From positions 248,001 to 312,000 of the forward strand of contig CAWIZH010000006.1 in NCBI GenBank assembly GCA_963840565.1: DNA of 64,000 nucleotides. Direction: 5' to 3'. This DNA is from VRUE01 sp963840565 (GTDB lineage Bacteria; Actinomycetota; Thermoleophilia; Solirubrobacterales; 70-9). Each line of letters begins with the position of its first letter. Position 1 is the stretch's first letter. Of this stretch, positions 1 through 9,541 are shown in pieces. The translations under genes and the position numbers were made by a program. The notes below the pieces were generated by a model. The model saw only the letters and a list, made by a program, of their open reading frames with translations. It was not told where the DNA came from and ran no database searches.

Positions 1-3000
1 GGCAGCACAAACGATGGTTCATCGTCACGACGCCGCTCGAGTCCAAGGGCCTTGATCAGACCGTCGGCAAGGTCGCTTCTCAGCGCGGCCAGCTCGGTCG
101 CCTCATCGTGCCATCGTCGCCCTTGGTCGCATAGCGACTGATAAAGGGGCTCGGGCTCTGCCGGCTCATCTGCGTCGACCGGAAGGCGGGGGATGGGGAG
201 CACTCGGAGCTGTGGTGCCTGAACCTGCAGATATCCCCCGCCCATGCGAAGGGCGCCGAAATATCCCTCGTAGATCCAGGAAAGCAGCGAGCTATGCATC
301 AGGGCTGCCAGGGCGTGGAGGTCGACCTCTCCCTGCAGGATGAAGTTCGTATTGATTGAGGCGTAGGAGCCATCTGCATCGAGATGCGCCTCCAGTTGCA
401 TGCATAGCTTCTTGAAGATCAGCTTTGGAGACCAGTACTGCGAGCGGCGGTTCTCGGACACCTTGTCCGAGCGAAAGGGCAGTACGGGTCGCAGAAAGTG
501 ATTCCCTTGATGCGTAAAGCGCGTCTCGCCCCATTCACCGCAGAACGCCGAGATTGTCCCGGTGCTGACAACCTTCCAGCCAGGCGTGGTGGAGAGATGC
601 TCCTCTCTGATCTCATGACCAAGCTGCTCTGCCTCGGCGGCGGACGTAGAGGCCACCGCGCGCATCCCATGGTGGCCTTCCAGCTCGTGGTGTTTTTCCG
701 CCAACGAGACGATGAGCTCCGCGTCATCAAGGAGAAGAAATGCCCAGATGCATTCGGGCAGTCGGGTGAGGGCGTCCGAGCGATGCGCGGCTACCTGCTC
801 CAGCTCCCCATCTTCAAGCAGGCGCATAACCTCAACGAAGATTGGGACGCTGTTGCCGGCCCTGAATAGAGAGATAATCGGGTAGACGCTTGGATCGTCA
901 AAGACGGTGATCCTGCTCGCATCGACGAGGCGGATCAGCGCATGCCGGTCGACGGCATGCTCCCTGAAGGCACTTGCGTACGGAGCTGCCAGGAACTTAT
1001 TGGGGGTGATCAGGCTGATCCAGCCATCCTCACGTGCCAGCCCCAGGGACAACTCCATAAACAGGAGGTACATATCGAACGGTCCTTTTGCCGACGAAAA
1101 TCGTTTCCTCCAGAAGCGATCCTCATCAGGGGTGTGGGCACCGCGCCTCTCTATTGCATTTACATACGGAGGATTAGTGACAACTGCATCAAACCCGCGT
1201 GGCCGCGTTTTATTCAGAAACACCTCCGGGAAAGCCAGCTCCCAGTGATGCAGACGAAAACGGGAACTCAGATCTGCAACCGTCGAGCTGAGGGTCGAGT
1301 TACCTTCGGCGTCATGAGTTCCGGACGACAAGGTTGTGACCGCCTGGAGGTAGTCGTCTTCCGTAACCTGGAGACCGAGGCGATTGGCAGTCCACAGGTC
1401 AGCCGTTCTCATAAACGCACTGCGCAGGCGGTTGAGATCCTCAAACAGCCGTTCCTTCTCTTTGACGTCAGCGATTGTGTCGGAATGCTGGCCCTCGATT
1501 TGGCCCACCAGCTCCAAGAGCTCGGGAAGTACCCGTCCCAGGGCGTCTTCTACGAAGTTCATCTGTCCGTCGCTCTCGCCCTCGAGCGTTGCCATCGCCT
1601 GGATATCCGCGCCGATCAAGCTGTTCCCGCAGACCAGATGCGCGTCTATGAATGAAAGCGGGCGATCACGCGCAACCGTGGTCAGCCAAAGGGAGAGCTT
1701 CGAAAGCTCGACTGCCAGGGGATTGAGATCAACGCCGAAAACACAGCGCTCGACGACATCTCTCTTGGCGGCTTGAAACTGGGTCGCGGCAGGATTACTG
1801 CCTTCTCCACCCGCTCGGACTATCGCGCGGCCCAGGTGATCGACGACCTCCACCAGAAAGTGGCCGGAGCCCATTGCGGGATCGCAGACCCTCAAGGCCA
1901 TAAGAGCGGCGACAAGGTCGTCGCCGCCGAGCTCCTGCTCCAGTTCGGCCACCAGACGGCCCACCGAGTCGTCGACCATCTCCTCAACGATGGCCTGCGG
2001 TGTGTAGTAGGAGCCTGTTGCCCGCCTCTCTCCATTCCCCGTGGTCAGATAACAGGCGCCGGCGGCAACGCGTTCGACCACGGCTGCATCTGCCTCCACC
2101 TCCGCGGCTTCCTTCCAAACCTCGACGCCTCCTGCTCTTACCGCGACCATTTCTTGCCTGGCGAAACGCGCCTCGTATTCGAGCAGGCCCTCGTAGATAT
2201 CGCCCAAGTGTCGAACTTGAAGCGTCTTGTAATCGACGAATACCGCGGGCCCGTCTCTCGATGGAACTCGGGCGAGCAGGTCCAGGCCTCGGGCTAGGTG
2301 CCGATCGCCCATTCGGAACTGGGCCAGGAACGGGTTCCGCTCGCTGGCAAACAGGCCACCGTTGTACGGCGGAATGTCGAACTGGTCGGCGCCATTTGAG
2401 ATGACCGAGAAGAGGTTGCTGAGATCCGCAAAATAGTTATCCGTTGAATCAAGCAAAGGTGTCTGTTGATCGAGTCGCGTCGCCAGCTCGGTCTTGATTC
2501 GTTTGATGCTGTAGGTATCGCGATATCCCGGATTGTCCAACGGCAGGAGCTCGTGAGCCTCCGCATAAAGGGTGAAAAGTATGCGGTAGAGAAGGATGAG
2601 GCTAGCCGCATAGGCTTCCTCCAGATGTGTGTCTGGATCGAGGCGGTTGGCCGTATAGGCAAAGAATCCATTGACGAACTCCGAGAGGGCACCGTAGACG
2701 CGGTCCTTGACACTGGAACTGAGGCTCTCAGCGTATTCGCTGCTCTCCGCGCGCACACGGTCGATGAAAGAACTGGGCTGCCCCTGAAACGCGGCTGCTC
2801 GAAAGAAGAGCCAGAAATACTTGAAGTTATCGTCGCTGTCATCCAGCAACTCAATTAGATCTACCTCAAAAAATGAGTCAAGGCGATAGCTGGTATCGCG
2901 AGAGTAGAGACGCCATTTGCGTCCGTTGGTAAGAATCCCCCATCGGGTATCGGTATCGCGGAGATAGCTATCAATCTGATGGTTTGGGTTGCGACGCTCG

Positions 3001-3419
3001 AGAGTCGAGCCCCCCGAGGTTCCATGATCCAGGCTGGCGTCCCAAACCTTGGCGTCGGCGATGGCCATGGCGTTTCGGAAGTAGGCCTGTGAGCCTGCAT
3101 CATCCTCGGCAACCGTTCGAGCGGTGTCGGTATCGAATAGAGCGTAGTCGGGCCATCTGAATACGCCATCGGCGTTTGCAATTGCAGTCTGGACCTGAAA
3201 GGCGAAGCCAAGCTCGCGCAAGACCGGGCGGATCCAGTGCTCCTCTGTCTGGCCCTCGTGTCGAGAGACGAGGGACCGTGCAGTTGCCCACTGCTCACGA
3301 AGGGCTTGGCGGATTGCCGGTATTTCATCCGACACACGGGCCCACTCGGGCGAAGTTGGTACGACCGAAAGCAGGTAGTGGTCCGAGAACAAGCCCTGGT
3401 TATTGAATGGCGCTGCCAA
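1..3419 (-). CDS. Eco57I-like type IIG restriction-modification enzyme (3' end outside window)
   Basis: Combined DNA adenine methyltransferase and probable endonuclease. The minus-strand frame is open from TTG at 3419 to the window edge (about 1139 codons seen, no stop), so the C-terminus is missing. Visible signatures: a PD-(D/E)XK-like nuclease motif at the N-terminus (PD at about residues 90-91, DAK at 122-124), the TGSYYTP motif at about 468-474, AdoMet motif I DPAMGSGHF at about 513, and catalytic motif IV NPPY at 749-752. The C-terminal part should hold the target-recognition domain. The start TTG gives MAAPFNNQGLFSDHYL, matching the usual N-terminus of this family, and lies only 4 nt past the tRNA-Val 3' end with no Shine-Dalgarno. 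Codon use is more A/T-rich than the neighbours, and the frame has no indels. It probably belongs to an integrated defence island. Calling it type IIG rather than a methylase alone is inference from the nuclease motif. Confidence 0.85.
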   Translation of the reverse strand, partial: MAAPFNNQGLFSDHYLLSVVPTSPEWARVSDEIPAIRQALREQWATARSLVSRHEGQTEEHWIRPVLRELGFAFQVQTAIANADGVFRWPDYALFDTDTARTVAEDDAGSQAYFRNAMAIADAKVWDASLDHGTSGGSTLERRNPNHQIDSYLRDTDTRWGILTNGRKWRLYSRDTSYRLDSFFEVDLIELLDDSDDNFKYFWLFFRAAAFQGQPSSFIDRVRAESSEYAESLSSSVKDRVYGALSEFVNGFFAYTANRLDPDTHLEEAYAASLILLYRILFTLYAEAHELLPLDNPGYRDTYSIKRIKTELATRLDQQTPLLDSTDNYFADLSNLFSVISNGADQFDIPPYNGGLFASERNPFLAQFRMGDRHLARGLDLLARVPSRDGPAVFVDYKTLQVRHLGDIYEGLLEYEARFARQEMVAVRAGGVEVWKEAAEVEADAAVVERVAAGACYLTTGNGERRATGSYYTPQAIVEEMVDDSVGRLVAELEQELGGDDLVAALMALRVCDPAMGSGHFLVEVVDHLGRAIVRAGGEGSNPAATQFQAAKRDVVERCVFGVDLNPLAVELSKLSLWLTTVARDRPLSFIDAHLVCGNSLIGADIQAMATLEGESDGQMNFVEDALGRVLPELLELVGQIEGQHSDTIADVKEKERLFEDLNRLRSAFMRTADLWTANRLGLQVTEDDYLQAVTTLSSGTHDAEGNSTLSSTVADLSSRFRLHHWELAFPEVFLNKTRPRGFDAVVTNPPYVNAIERRGAHTPDEDRFWRKRFSSAKGPFDMYLLFMELSLGLAREDGWISLITPNKFLAAPYASAFREHAVDRHALIRLVDASRITVFDDPSVYPIISLFRAGNSVPIFVEVMRLLEDGELEQVAAHRSDALTRLPECIWAFLLLDDAELIVSLAEKHHELEGHHGMRAVASTSAAEAEQLGHEIREEHLSTTPGWKVVSTGTISAFCGEWGETRFTHQGNHFLRPVLPFRSDKVSENRRSQYWSPKLIFKKLCMQLEAHLDADGSYASINTNFILQGEVDLHALAALMHSSLLSWIYEGYFGALRMGGGYLQVQAPQLRVLPIPRLPVDADEPAEPEPLYQSLCDQGRRWHDEATELAALRSDLADGLIKALGLERRRDDEPSFVL

Positions 3420-3423
3420 GTGA

Positions 3424-3495
3424 TGGGCGCGGCTGGGTTCGAACCAGCGACCTCTCGCGTGTGAGGCGAGCGCTCTCCCGCTGAGCTACGCGCCC
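3424..3495 (-). tRNA. tRNA-Val (anticodon CAC)
   Basis: The reverse strand folds into a full cloverleaf. The 7-bp acceptor stem is GGGCGCG/CGCGCCC with discriminator A, the D stem GCTC/GAGC, the anticodon stem CTCGC/GCGAG with loop CTCACAC, and the T arm GCTGG-TTCGAAC-CCAGC. The anticodon CAC reads GUG (Val). CCA is not encoded. A restriction-modification gene starts 4 nt beyond the 3' end, so this tRNA is a likely integration site. Confidence 0.96.
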
Positions 3496-3533
3496 GGGAG
3501 GGGGGTCAATCATAGGCGGGCCGTGGGCTGGGA

Positions 3534-4755
3534 TCAGGCTGGGGCGGGAGTCTCGACGGGGTCGGCCGAGGGGGGCTCTTCGCCTTGCTCGGCCATTGCC
3601 CGCTTCTGCAGGGCCATGCCGACGAAGGGGAAGATCAGGGTTGAGAGCATGGCGGCGCCGACGAGGCCGGCCGCGGTCGAGGGGCGCATTTCGCCGGCGT
3701 CGATGGCGATCGTCGTGATCGCGACCACTAGGGGGAGCTCGGTTGCCGAGAAGAAGGCGAGCGCCTTGCGCTCGGTCGCGCTCAATGCCTTGCGGTAGAG
3801 GAGTAGGGCGGGCGTGCCGCGGACGACGAGGAAGAGGGCGAGGAAGAGCACCATCTTGGCGATCGCTTCCGCCGAGCCGAGGGCGGCGAGGTCGAACTCG
3901 AGGCCGCTGGTGATGAAGAAGAAGGGGACGAAGAAGCCGAAGCCGACTGCCGTCAGCTTCGACTCGAATACCTGCAGCTCGTGGCCCCTGAGCGCCGCCC
4001 TGGTGATCATGCCGGCGACGAAGCCGCCAAGCAGGACGTCGAGGCCGAGCTTGCTGGCAAGCAGCACCAGGCCGAAGACGAGGACGACGGTGATCCGCAC
4101 CGCGAGCTGGCTGCTCGCCTCGAAGGTTTTTTCGAAGGCCGACCAACCGCGCCAGGCGAGCCGCACCGAGGCGAGCGCGACGCCGAGGGCGAGGAAGACG
4201 AAGGCGACCAGGATCGCCGCCTCGTGGAGGGGGCTGGCGGTTGTCAGCACCAGGGTGACGAGCAGGATCGGGCCGAACTCGCCGGCCCCGCCGGCCGCCA
4301 GCAGGTAGGTGCCGAAGCGGGTTTTCAGGCCGCCGCTGTCTTTGAGGATCGGGATCAGCGTGCCGATCGCGGTCGTCGCCAGCGCCGAGCCGGTGTAGAG
4401 GAAGGAGACGACGACTCCGGCCAGGGCGAGCAGTGCCGCCGATTCCGTAGGCCAGCGCGACCGACAGCGCCCAGCCGAGGGCGCCGAGCTTCATCGGCGT
4501 GCCCTTGATCCGTTCGAAGTCGATCTCGTAGCCGGCGAAGTAGAAGAGCATCCCCAGGCCGAGGTTGGAGAAGAATTCGATGAAGTCGGAGGAGTGGGCG
4601 AGGTCGAGTACTTCGGGGCCGATCAGGATCCCCAGCATGAGCTCCAGCACCACCACCGGCGGCGCCATTCCCCTGGGCACGATCGCGACCGTCGTCGCGG
4701 CGATCGCCGCGACGAGGACGATCGCGAAGAAGGAGCCTGTGTCGACATCGATCAC
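3534..4755 (-). CDS. CPA2-type cation:proton antiporter (Kef-like), one frameshift
   Basis: Integral membrane antiporter, probably K+ or Na+ against H+. The N-terminal part (from ATG at 4755) has a hydrophobic start, then VVVLELMLGILIGPEVL and GMLFYFAGYEIDFERI, characteristic of the Na+/H+ exchanger family. The frame breaks near 4435 at about residue 105 and resumes in the next frame through GLDVLLGGFVAGMI, GFGFFVPFFFITSGLEFDL and SATELPLVVAITTIAI. The reconstructed length of about 407 aa matches membrane-only CPA2 proteins; no RCK domain follows. Removing one base restores the frame, so a sequence error is likelier than a real mutation. It ends 39 nt before the tRNA-Val 5' end on the same strand. 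Confidence 0.88.
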
Positions 4756-4865
4756 GTAGCGTCGATCCTATGTTCGTCCAAGGCGGCGGTGCGGTGGATT
4801 CAGTTGGGTACTCAAAACTCGGTAGTCGCCTGTTCGGGCGAGCAACGAGCAAAGAGGAGGACCCG

Positions 4866-5960
4866 ATGTGCATTCCAACGCTTCGCCGCGCCGGTGCTGT
4901 CGCCGCGGCATGCCTCGCGGCCATTCTGCTGGCAATTCCGACCGCTGCTGGCGCCGCGGCCAGCAAGTACCCGTCCGCCAACGCCGCACGCGGCTTCGAC
5001 GGCGGTGCGGCAGGCTGGGACTCCTCCTCGAGTACGGAAGGCATCTGCCTGCCGCCGCTGCTCTGCGCGAGCGTCGAAAACTCCTTCCAGGGCTCCGGCG
5101 GAGCCGACGGAGGCGGCTTCATCCGCTCCGCCTACACCGGCGTTGTCGGAGCAGCCGCGGTGGGTGGAACCACCACGGCGGTCTGGCAGAGCCCACCCTT
5201 CACCTACGCCGGAGCCGCTGGAGCCGATCCGGGGTCGATCGGCTTCGCGATGGATCGCCGCGCCAACGTCGATCAGCTGCTTGCCGTGGCCGGCAACTCG
5301 GCCGAGTACTCGGTGCGGCTCAACGATCTCTCGGCCGGGGGTGAAGGCGTGACCCTGATCGCGCCGACGACCCTGGCCGGCGCCGGCTCCTGGACCGGCG
5401 TGTCCCGAGGCTCGATCGAGCCCGGCAGCCTCACGATCGGCGACGAATACCGAATCCAGATCTCCAGCCGTTTCACCAGCGGGACCAGCGTGCTCGTGAC
5501 CGGCAGCGCCGACTACGACAACGTCGTGCTCAGTGCCGCAACGGGCAGCGGCGGCGGCAACAATGGCAACGGTGGCAAAGGCAAAGGCGGTGGGGGCAGC
5601 GGCAAAGGTGCCCCCGGGGCCTTCAACTCACAGCGGTTGGAAGAACTGCTGCGGGGCGCGACGCCGGACACCGCAAAGCTCGACGGCGGCAAGCGCCTCC
5701 TGGTTCGGGTCAATTGCCCGCGCAAGGTCGGCCGCCAGTGCCGGACGACTGTGCAGGGCCTGCTGAAGAAGGGTCGCCCGGCGACGAACCGGCGCGGTGT
5801 GCGGCTGCGCAGCGGCAAGAGCAAGCTGGTCGCGCTCAAAGTCAAGCCAAAGGCGCGCAAACAGGTCGCGACCCGCAAGCGCATCCTGGTCCGCCAGAAG
5901 GTCCGCGCCGGCAAGGCGACGGCGACCGTCTTCAAGACCCGTCTGCTGATCCGGCGCTGA
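4866..5960 (+). CDS. Secreted protein with glycine linker and basic C-terminal domain
   Basis: Exported protein of unknown function, 364 aa. The ATG at 4866 follows AGGAGG at a good distance (an upstream in-frame ATG at 4770 has no such site). The N-terminus is a signal peptide: RR, then a hydrophobic stretch ending AAGAAA at about residue 30. The mature part begins with a Gly/Ala/Ser-rich domain with paired cysteines (ICLPPLLC), probably a beta-sandwich. A Gly/Lys/Asn linker follows (about 215-240), then an Arg/Lys-rich domain of about 110 aa with VRVNCPRKVGRQCRTTVQG. The basic tail could bind anionic wall polymers; this is inference. It is divergent from the antiporter and is followed by a strong hairpin. 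Confidence 0.8.
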   Translation: MCIPTLRRAGAVAAACLAAILLAIPTAAGAAASKYPSANAARGFDGGAAGWDSSSSTEGICLPPLLCASVENSFQGSGGADGGGFIRSAYTGVVGAAAVGGTTTAVWQSPPFTYAGAAGADPGSIGFAMDRRANVDQLLAVAGNSAEYSVRLNDLSAGGEGVTLIAPTTLAGAGSWTGVSRGSIEPGSLTIGDEYRIQISSRFTSGTSVLVTGSADYDNVVLSAATGSGGGNNGNGGKGKGGGGSGKGAPGAFNSQRLEELLRGATPDTAKLDGGKRLLVRVNCPRKVGRQCRTTVQGLLKKGRPATNRRGVRLRSGKSKLVALKVKPKARKQVATRKRILVRQKVRAGKATATVFKTRLLIRR

Positions 5961-5978
5961 CGGAGGCGACCGGCCAGG

Positions 5979-6022
5979 ATCTGCATTCGTCCCCGCCCCG
6001 ATGGCAGGGGGCGAATGCAGAT
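5979..6022 (+). terminator. Hairpin after the secreted-protein gene
   Basis: ATCTGCATTCG at 5979-5989 pairs perfectly with CGAATGCAGAT at 6012-6022, with a further C-rich/G-rich inner stem. It lies 18 nt past the stop at 5960. There is no U tract, so it would be a tail-less terminator of the kind common in Actinomycetota. Confidence 0.65.
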
Positions 6023-6153
6023 ACGATGGCCGCGGACCGTGCTAGGCGGGGAATCAGCGGTGCCCTGTAACCCGCAATCCGCTCTAGCGGGGCCGAATCC
6101 CGTTCCGAGGGGCTGGCCGTCGGGGTCAGTGCGTTGTGGGCGGCGTTGACGGT

Positions 6154-6243
6154 CGGGTCCTGCGCGACGTGGGCACGCGAATCAGGTCAGGTCCGGAAGG
6201 AAGCAGCCTTAAGCGGATGCCGCGGGTGCCGCAGGAGAGCCCG
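6154..6243 (+). ncRNA. ffs: Bacterial small SRP RNA (4.5S)
   Basis: RNA scaffold of the signal recognition particle; it binds Ffh for co-translational membrane targeting. The universally conserved apical sequence GGTCAGGTCCGGAAGGAAGC is at about 6185-6204, followed by AGCC and the asymmetric loop strand. Flanking stems pair: GGGTCCTGCG (6155-6164) with CGCAGG...GCCC (6230-6242), and GGCAC with GTGCC. The ends are estimated from the helix and may be off by several bases. In many bacteria ffs sits beside dnaX; here dnaX begins 6.6 kb downstream. Confidence 0.92.
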
Positions 6244-6316
6244 GCTCGAGCCAATCACGACGGACACGCCCGGTGACTTCGTTTCGGAGGACGGGGCGCA
6301 CGGTCCATTTTCTTCT

Positions 6317-6365
6317 GCTGACTTCGTCTTTCTTCGCCTATAGGGCGAGAAAAGGCGAAGTCAGC
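6317..6365. terminator. Long TATA-apex hairpin between ffs and the ABC exporter operon
   Basis: GCTGACTTCG (6317-6326) pairs with CGAAGTCAGC (6356-6365). The inner stem closes on CGCC-TATA-GGGCG. It ends 2 nt before the stop of the minus-strand permease gene, so it can terminate that operon and also transcription coming from ffs. The architecture resembles the hairpins at 9476, 12777, 31988 and 54734. Confidence 0.6.
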
Positions 6366-6367
6366 GT

Positions 6368-7136
6368 TCAGTCGATCAGGCGGTTGTGCATGCGGCTGAC
6401 GGCGATGCGCCAGGTCAGCAGGGCGAAGCCAACCAGGAAGGCGAAGCGGAGGATGTCGACTGCCTCGTAGCCGAAGGCGCCGCCGCGGACCAGTTCGACC
6501 AGCTGGTGCAGCGGGTTGAGCTGGGCCACGACTTGCACGCCCTTGGGCAGGCCTTCGATCGGGAAGAAGGTGCCGGCGACGAGGAAGAGCGGCGTGATGC
6601 AGAGCGCGGTGACGTAATTGAACTGGTCGATCTTGGCCACGGTCGCCGCCATCGCGACGCCGAAGCCGGCGAAGCCGAGCGCGGTGACGAAGCAGAAGAG
6701 CGGCACCAGCAGCATGCCCCAGGCCGGGTCGAGGCCGAAGCCGATCGTGACCAGCAGCGGCACGCAGCCGTAGAGTGCCGGAGCGGATGCCGATCCAGAG
6801 CATCTCGGCGCTGACCAGCTCCTCGACGTCGACCGGGGCAGCGAGGATCGCGTCGTAGGTGTTCTGGAAGCGGTGCTTGACGAAGGTGCCGAACATCGCC
6901 GGCAGGGCGCTGGAGAAGATCACCGCCGTCGCCACCATGCCGGTGCCGACGAACTGGACGTAGGGGACGCCGTTGACTTCGTCGACCAGGGTCGCGCTCA
7001 GCCCGAGGCCGAAGGCGAGCAGGTAGACGATCGGTTCGAGCACGCTGGAGAAGGTCGTGCCCTTCCAGTAGGTGCGGAAGTTGGCCAGCTCGCGGCTCAT
7101 CACGCCCGCGATCGCCGCCGGTTCGAGCCGCCTCAC
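6368..7136 (-). CDS. ABC-2 type transporter permease, one frameshift
   Basis: Membrane subunit of a drug/lipid/polysaccharide ABC exporter. The first part (GTG at 7136, MRRLEPAAIAGVMSRELANF) is followed by transmembrane segments and SALPAMFGTFVKHRFQNTYD, typical of the DrrB/NodJ ABC-2 family. The frame breaks near 6777 and continues as PLLVTIGFGLDPAWG, a TM stretch, then TPLFLVAGTFFPIEGLPKGV and NPLHQLVELVRG, the conserved C-terminal ABC-2 region. Reconstructed length is about 255 aa with six TM segments. Its GTG overlaps the TGA of the ATPase gene (GTGA), so the two are translationally coupled. Confidence 0.9.
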
Positions 7137-8023
7137 TCCGCCTCCTCCCCGGTGAGCAGGACGAAGACGTCCTCGAGCGAGGCGGCGCGGACGACGGCGT
7201 CGTCGGGGATCGCCCCGTTGGCGGCGTTCTCGGAGCCGACGATCGCGATCGCGGGCCCGGCCGGGCGGACGGAGAGCCCGTGCGACTCGGCCGTCTTGCG
7301 CGCCTCGACCAGCCGTTCGGGCGGCCCGTAGACCTCGGCGGTCTGGGTGCCGGCGTGCTCGCTGATCAGCTCGACCGGGTGTCCGCGGCTGATGATCTTG
7401 CCCTTGTGCATCACCGCCACCTCGTCGGCGAGGCGCTCGGCCTCCTCGATGTAGTGGGTCGACATCAGGATCGTCGTGCCGCCCGAGCGCAGCTCGCCGA
7501 TCAGCGTCCAGAGCTCGGTGCGGATCTGCGGGTCGAGGCCGACCGTGGGCTCGTCGAGCAGGATCAGCTTCGGTTCGTGGACGAGGCCGCGGGCCAGCAG
7601 CAGGCGGCGGCGCATGCCGCCGGAGAGCTCGTCGACGGCGTCGCGGCGGCGCTCGCGCAGGCGGGCGAGGTCGAGCGCCCGGTCGACCGCGGCGCGGACG
7701 TCCGCCACCCGGTAGAGGCGGGCGAAGATCGCCAGGTTCTCCTCGACCGTGACGTCGACGTCGAGGTTGTCGAGCTGGGGAACGACGCCCATTTCGGCGC
7801 GGGCCGCCTTCGCGTCGGCGGGTAGCTCATGCCCGAGCACGCGCAGCTCGCCCGCGTCGGGCAGCGCCTGGCCGGTGAGCAGCCGCATCGTCGTCGACTT
7901 GCCGGCGCCGTTCGGGCCGAGCAGGCCGAGGCAGATGCCCTCCGGCACCTCGAGGTCGAGCCCGTCGACTGCCGTGATCTGGCCGAAGCGCTTGACCACG
8001 CCGCTGAGCTTGATTGCCGCCAT
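7133..8023 (-). CDS. ABC exporter ATP-binding protein (DrrA/NodI type)
   Basis: Energises the partner ABC-2 permease encoded immediately downstream. It is 296 aa and starts at ATG 8023. Walker A GPNGAGKST is at about residues 36-44, the Q-loop near VVPQLDNLD, the signature LSGGMRRRL at about 136-144, and Walker B LILLDEPTVGLDP at about 156-168, followed by the H-loop STHYIEEAE. A C-terminal regulatory extension of about 90 aa is present, as in DrrA. The exported substrate cannot be read from the sequence; homologues move hydrophobic drugs, lipids or glycans. Confidence 0.93.
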   Translation of the reverse strand: MAAIKLSGVVKRFGQITAVDGLDLEVPEGICLGLLGPNGAGKSTTMRLLTGQALPDAGELRVLGHELPADAKAARAEMGVVPQLDNLDVDVTVEENLAIFARLYRVADVRAAVDRALDLARLRERRRDAVDELSGGMRRRLLLARGLVHEPKLILLDEPTVGLDPQIRTELWTLIGELRSGGTTILMSTHYIEEAERLADEVAVMHKGKIISRGHPVELISEHAGTQTAEVYGPPERLVEARKTAESHGLSVRPAGPAIAIVGSENAANGAIPDDAVVRAASLEDVFVLLTGEEAE

Positions 8024-8033
8024 GCGGCGATTC

Positions 8034-9499
8034 TCAACGATCGCCGCCGCCGGCGGCGAGCTGTCGCTCCAGCTCTACTCCCAGCTGCGGATCGAAGAGG
8101 CTCAGGGCGACCGCGGTGGCGACCGTGCTGAGGCCGGAAATCGCCAGCAGGCGGGGGTCGGCGGGCAGGCGCCGGGCCGTGTCCGGGAGCAGCAGCTCGG
8201 CGAGGACCGGCGTCTCGGCGCCGACCGTTCGCAGTACGTGGAGAACGGCGAGCGTGGCGCTGGCGTCGGAGGCGCGCGGGTCCCAGCCGGACGGGCTCGG
8301 CGTGGTGAGGACGAGGTCGGGAGCCGATCGGCCAGGCGATCCCGCGCTTCGGCCGGGTCGGTGGGGCGGGCGTCGACGAAGTGGATCGAGACCCCGGAGG
8401 GCTCTTCGGAGCCGAGGTAGGCGTCGAACGCCTCCTTCGGCGCAATCATCGTCAGCTCGAAGCGCTCGCTGCCCAGCTCGGCGAGATCCTCCATCAGCGC
8501 CGGCGCGTTGATCCCACAGCCGACGATCGTCAGCCGCAGCCGCCTGTTCTCGGCGGCGGCTGTGGCCCAGGCAGCGTCGACGATCTGGATGAAGCCGGCG
8601 TTCAGATCGTGCTTGCCGGTCCAGCCCGGCAGCTTCTCCAGCGTTCGGGGCTCGCTCAGCGCCAGCCGCAGCACGGCGGAGACGGTGCGGTCGCCGACGA
8701 TCGCATCCCACTCGCGCGGAAACAGCTCCCAGGAGGCATCGACGTTGCGCCCGCGCCGGAAGAGCAGGCGGACCAGCGGAGCCGCCTCGTGCTCTTTCAG
8801 GTAGTCGAGCAGGGCGAGCCCGCCCTGGGTGACCTCGACGTCGGCCGCTTCGGCGACGACCGGGCCGCTGGTCGAGGGCATCAGCAGGATCGCGCGAGCC
8901 TCCTCCGCGGCGACCAGCTCGAACCCCGAGTCGCCGGCGGTGTCGCCGAAGACGAGATCGACGCGGAGGCCGCCCGCCGCCTCCTTCAGTTCCGCCCGCA
9001 GCTGGCCGCGCGATTCGCGGGCTGACTCGGGCGCCAGCACCACGATGCGCTCGATCTCCGAGCCGATGCCGGCGCGGCTGGCCTTGGCGGCCGCTCTCAC
9101 CGCAACCGGGACCAGGTCGAGCCCACCGATGACCAGCAGGTGGTCGCGAGCGCGGACCGGCCGGTCGGACTGGCCGAGCCGCTCCAGCGAGCTGGCGAAG
9201 GACTCGGCGACGAAGGTGAAGAGCAGTCCGACCAGCAGGACGAGGCCGGCGATGACCTGGAAGAGCCCGATCGCGCGTTGCGCGGCTCCCTCGTCGTCTT
9301 GAAGGCTGGAGGGATCGAGGACGTGGAGGACCGCCGACCAGAGCGCGCCGCCGAAGCTGCCGTACTCGTCAAAGGCGAAGTAGGCGAGCGCGGCGCTGCC
9401 GAGCAGGACGAGCGCGACCGCCGAGAGGAGGAGCAAGACGCGTCCCAACGTGGTCTCGGTCGCGCGTCTCAGCAAGGCGTGTCTGACTTTAACCCCCAT
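8034..9499 (-). CDS. CASTOR/POLLUX-like ion channel protein, one frameshift
   Basis: Membrane protein with two N-terminal TM helices (residues about 18-40 and 75-100) separated by an extracytoplasmic loop. A long cytoplasmic part with repeated Rossmann-like RCK domains follows: HLLVIGGLDLVPVAVRAA at about 117 and LRLTIVGCGINAPALMEDLA at about 315. This order matches bacterial relatives of plant CASTOR/POLLUX channels. The frame breaks near 8325 and continues as DLVLTTPSPSGWDPRASDAS to TGA at 8034. The ATG at 9499 lies inside a long hairpin; a downstream TTG could be the real start. It is divergent from the acetolactate decarboxylase gene. Confidence 0.78.
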
Positions 9500-9525
9500 A
9501 TTCGGTGGCTAAGGTCAGACACGCC
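9476..9525. repeat. Long hairpin over the start of the channel gene
   Basis: GGCGTGTCTGACTTTA at 9476-9491 pairs, with small mismatches, with the segment ending GGTCAGACACGCC at 9525. The apex is CCCCC-ATATTC-GGTGG. It covers the annotated start codon of the minus-strand gene and lies 17 nt before the GTG of the plus-strand gene, so it is not a classical terminator position. Same architecture as the hairpin at 12777. Confidence 0.6.
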
Positions 9526-9541
9526 TGGGAGACTGGCGGCT

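Noticed and set aside
4355..5122. Minus-strand frame spanning the antiporter start and the secreted-protein gene
   Set aside because: It is a chance join of shadow frames across two genes with clear starts and ribosome sites.
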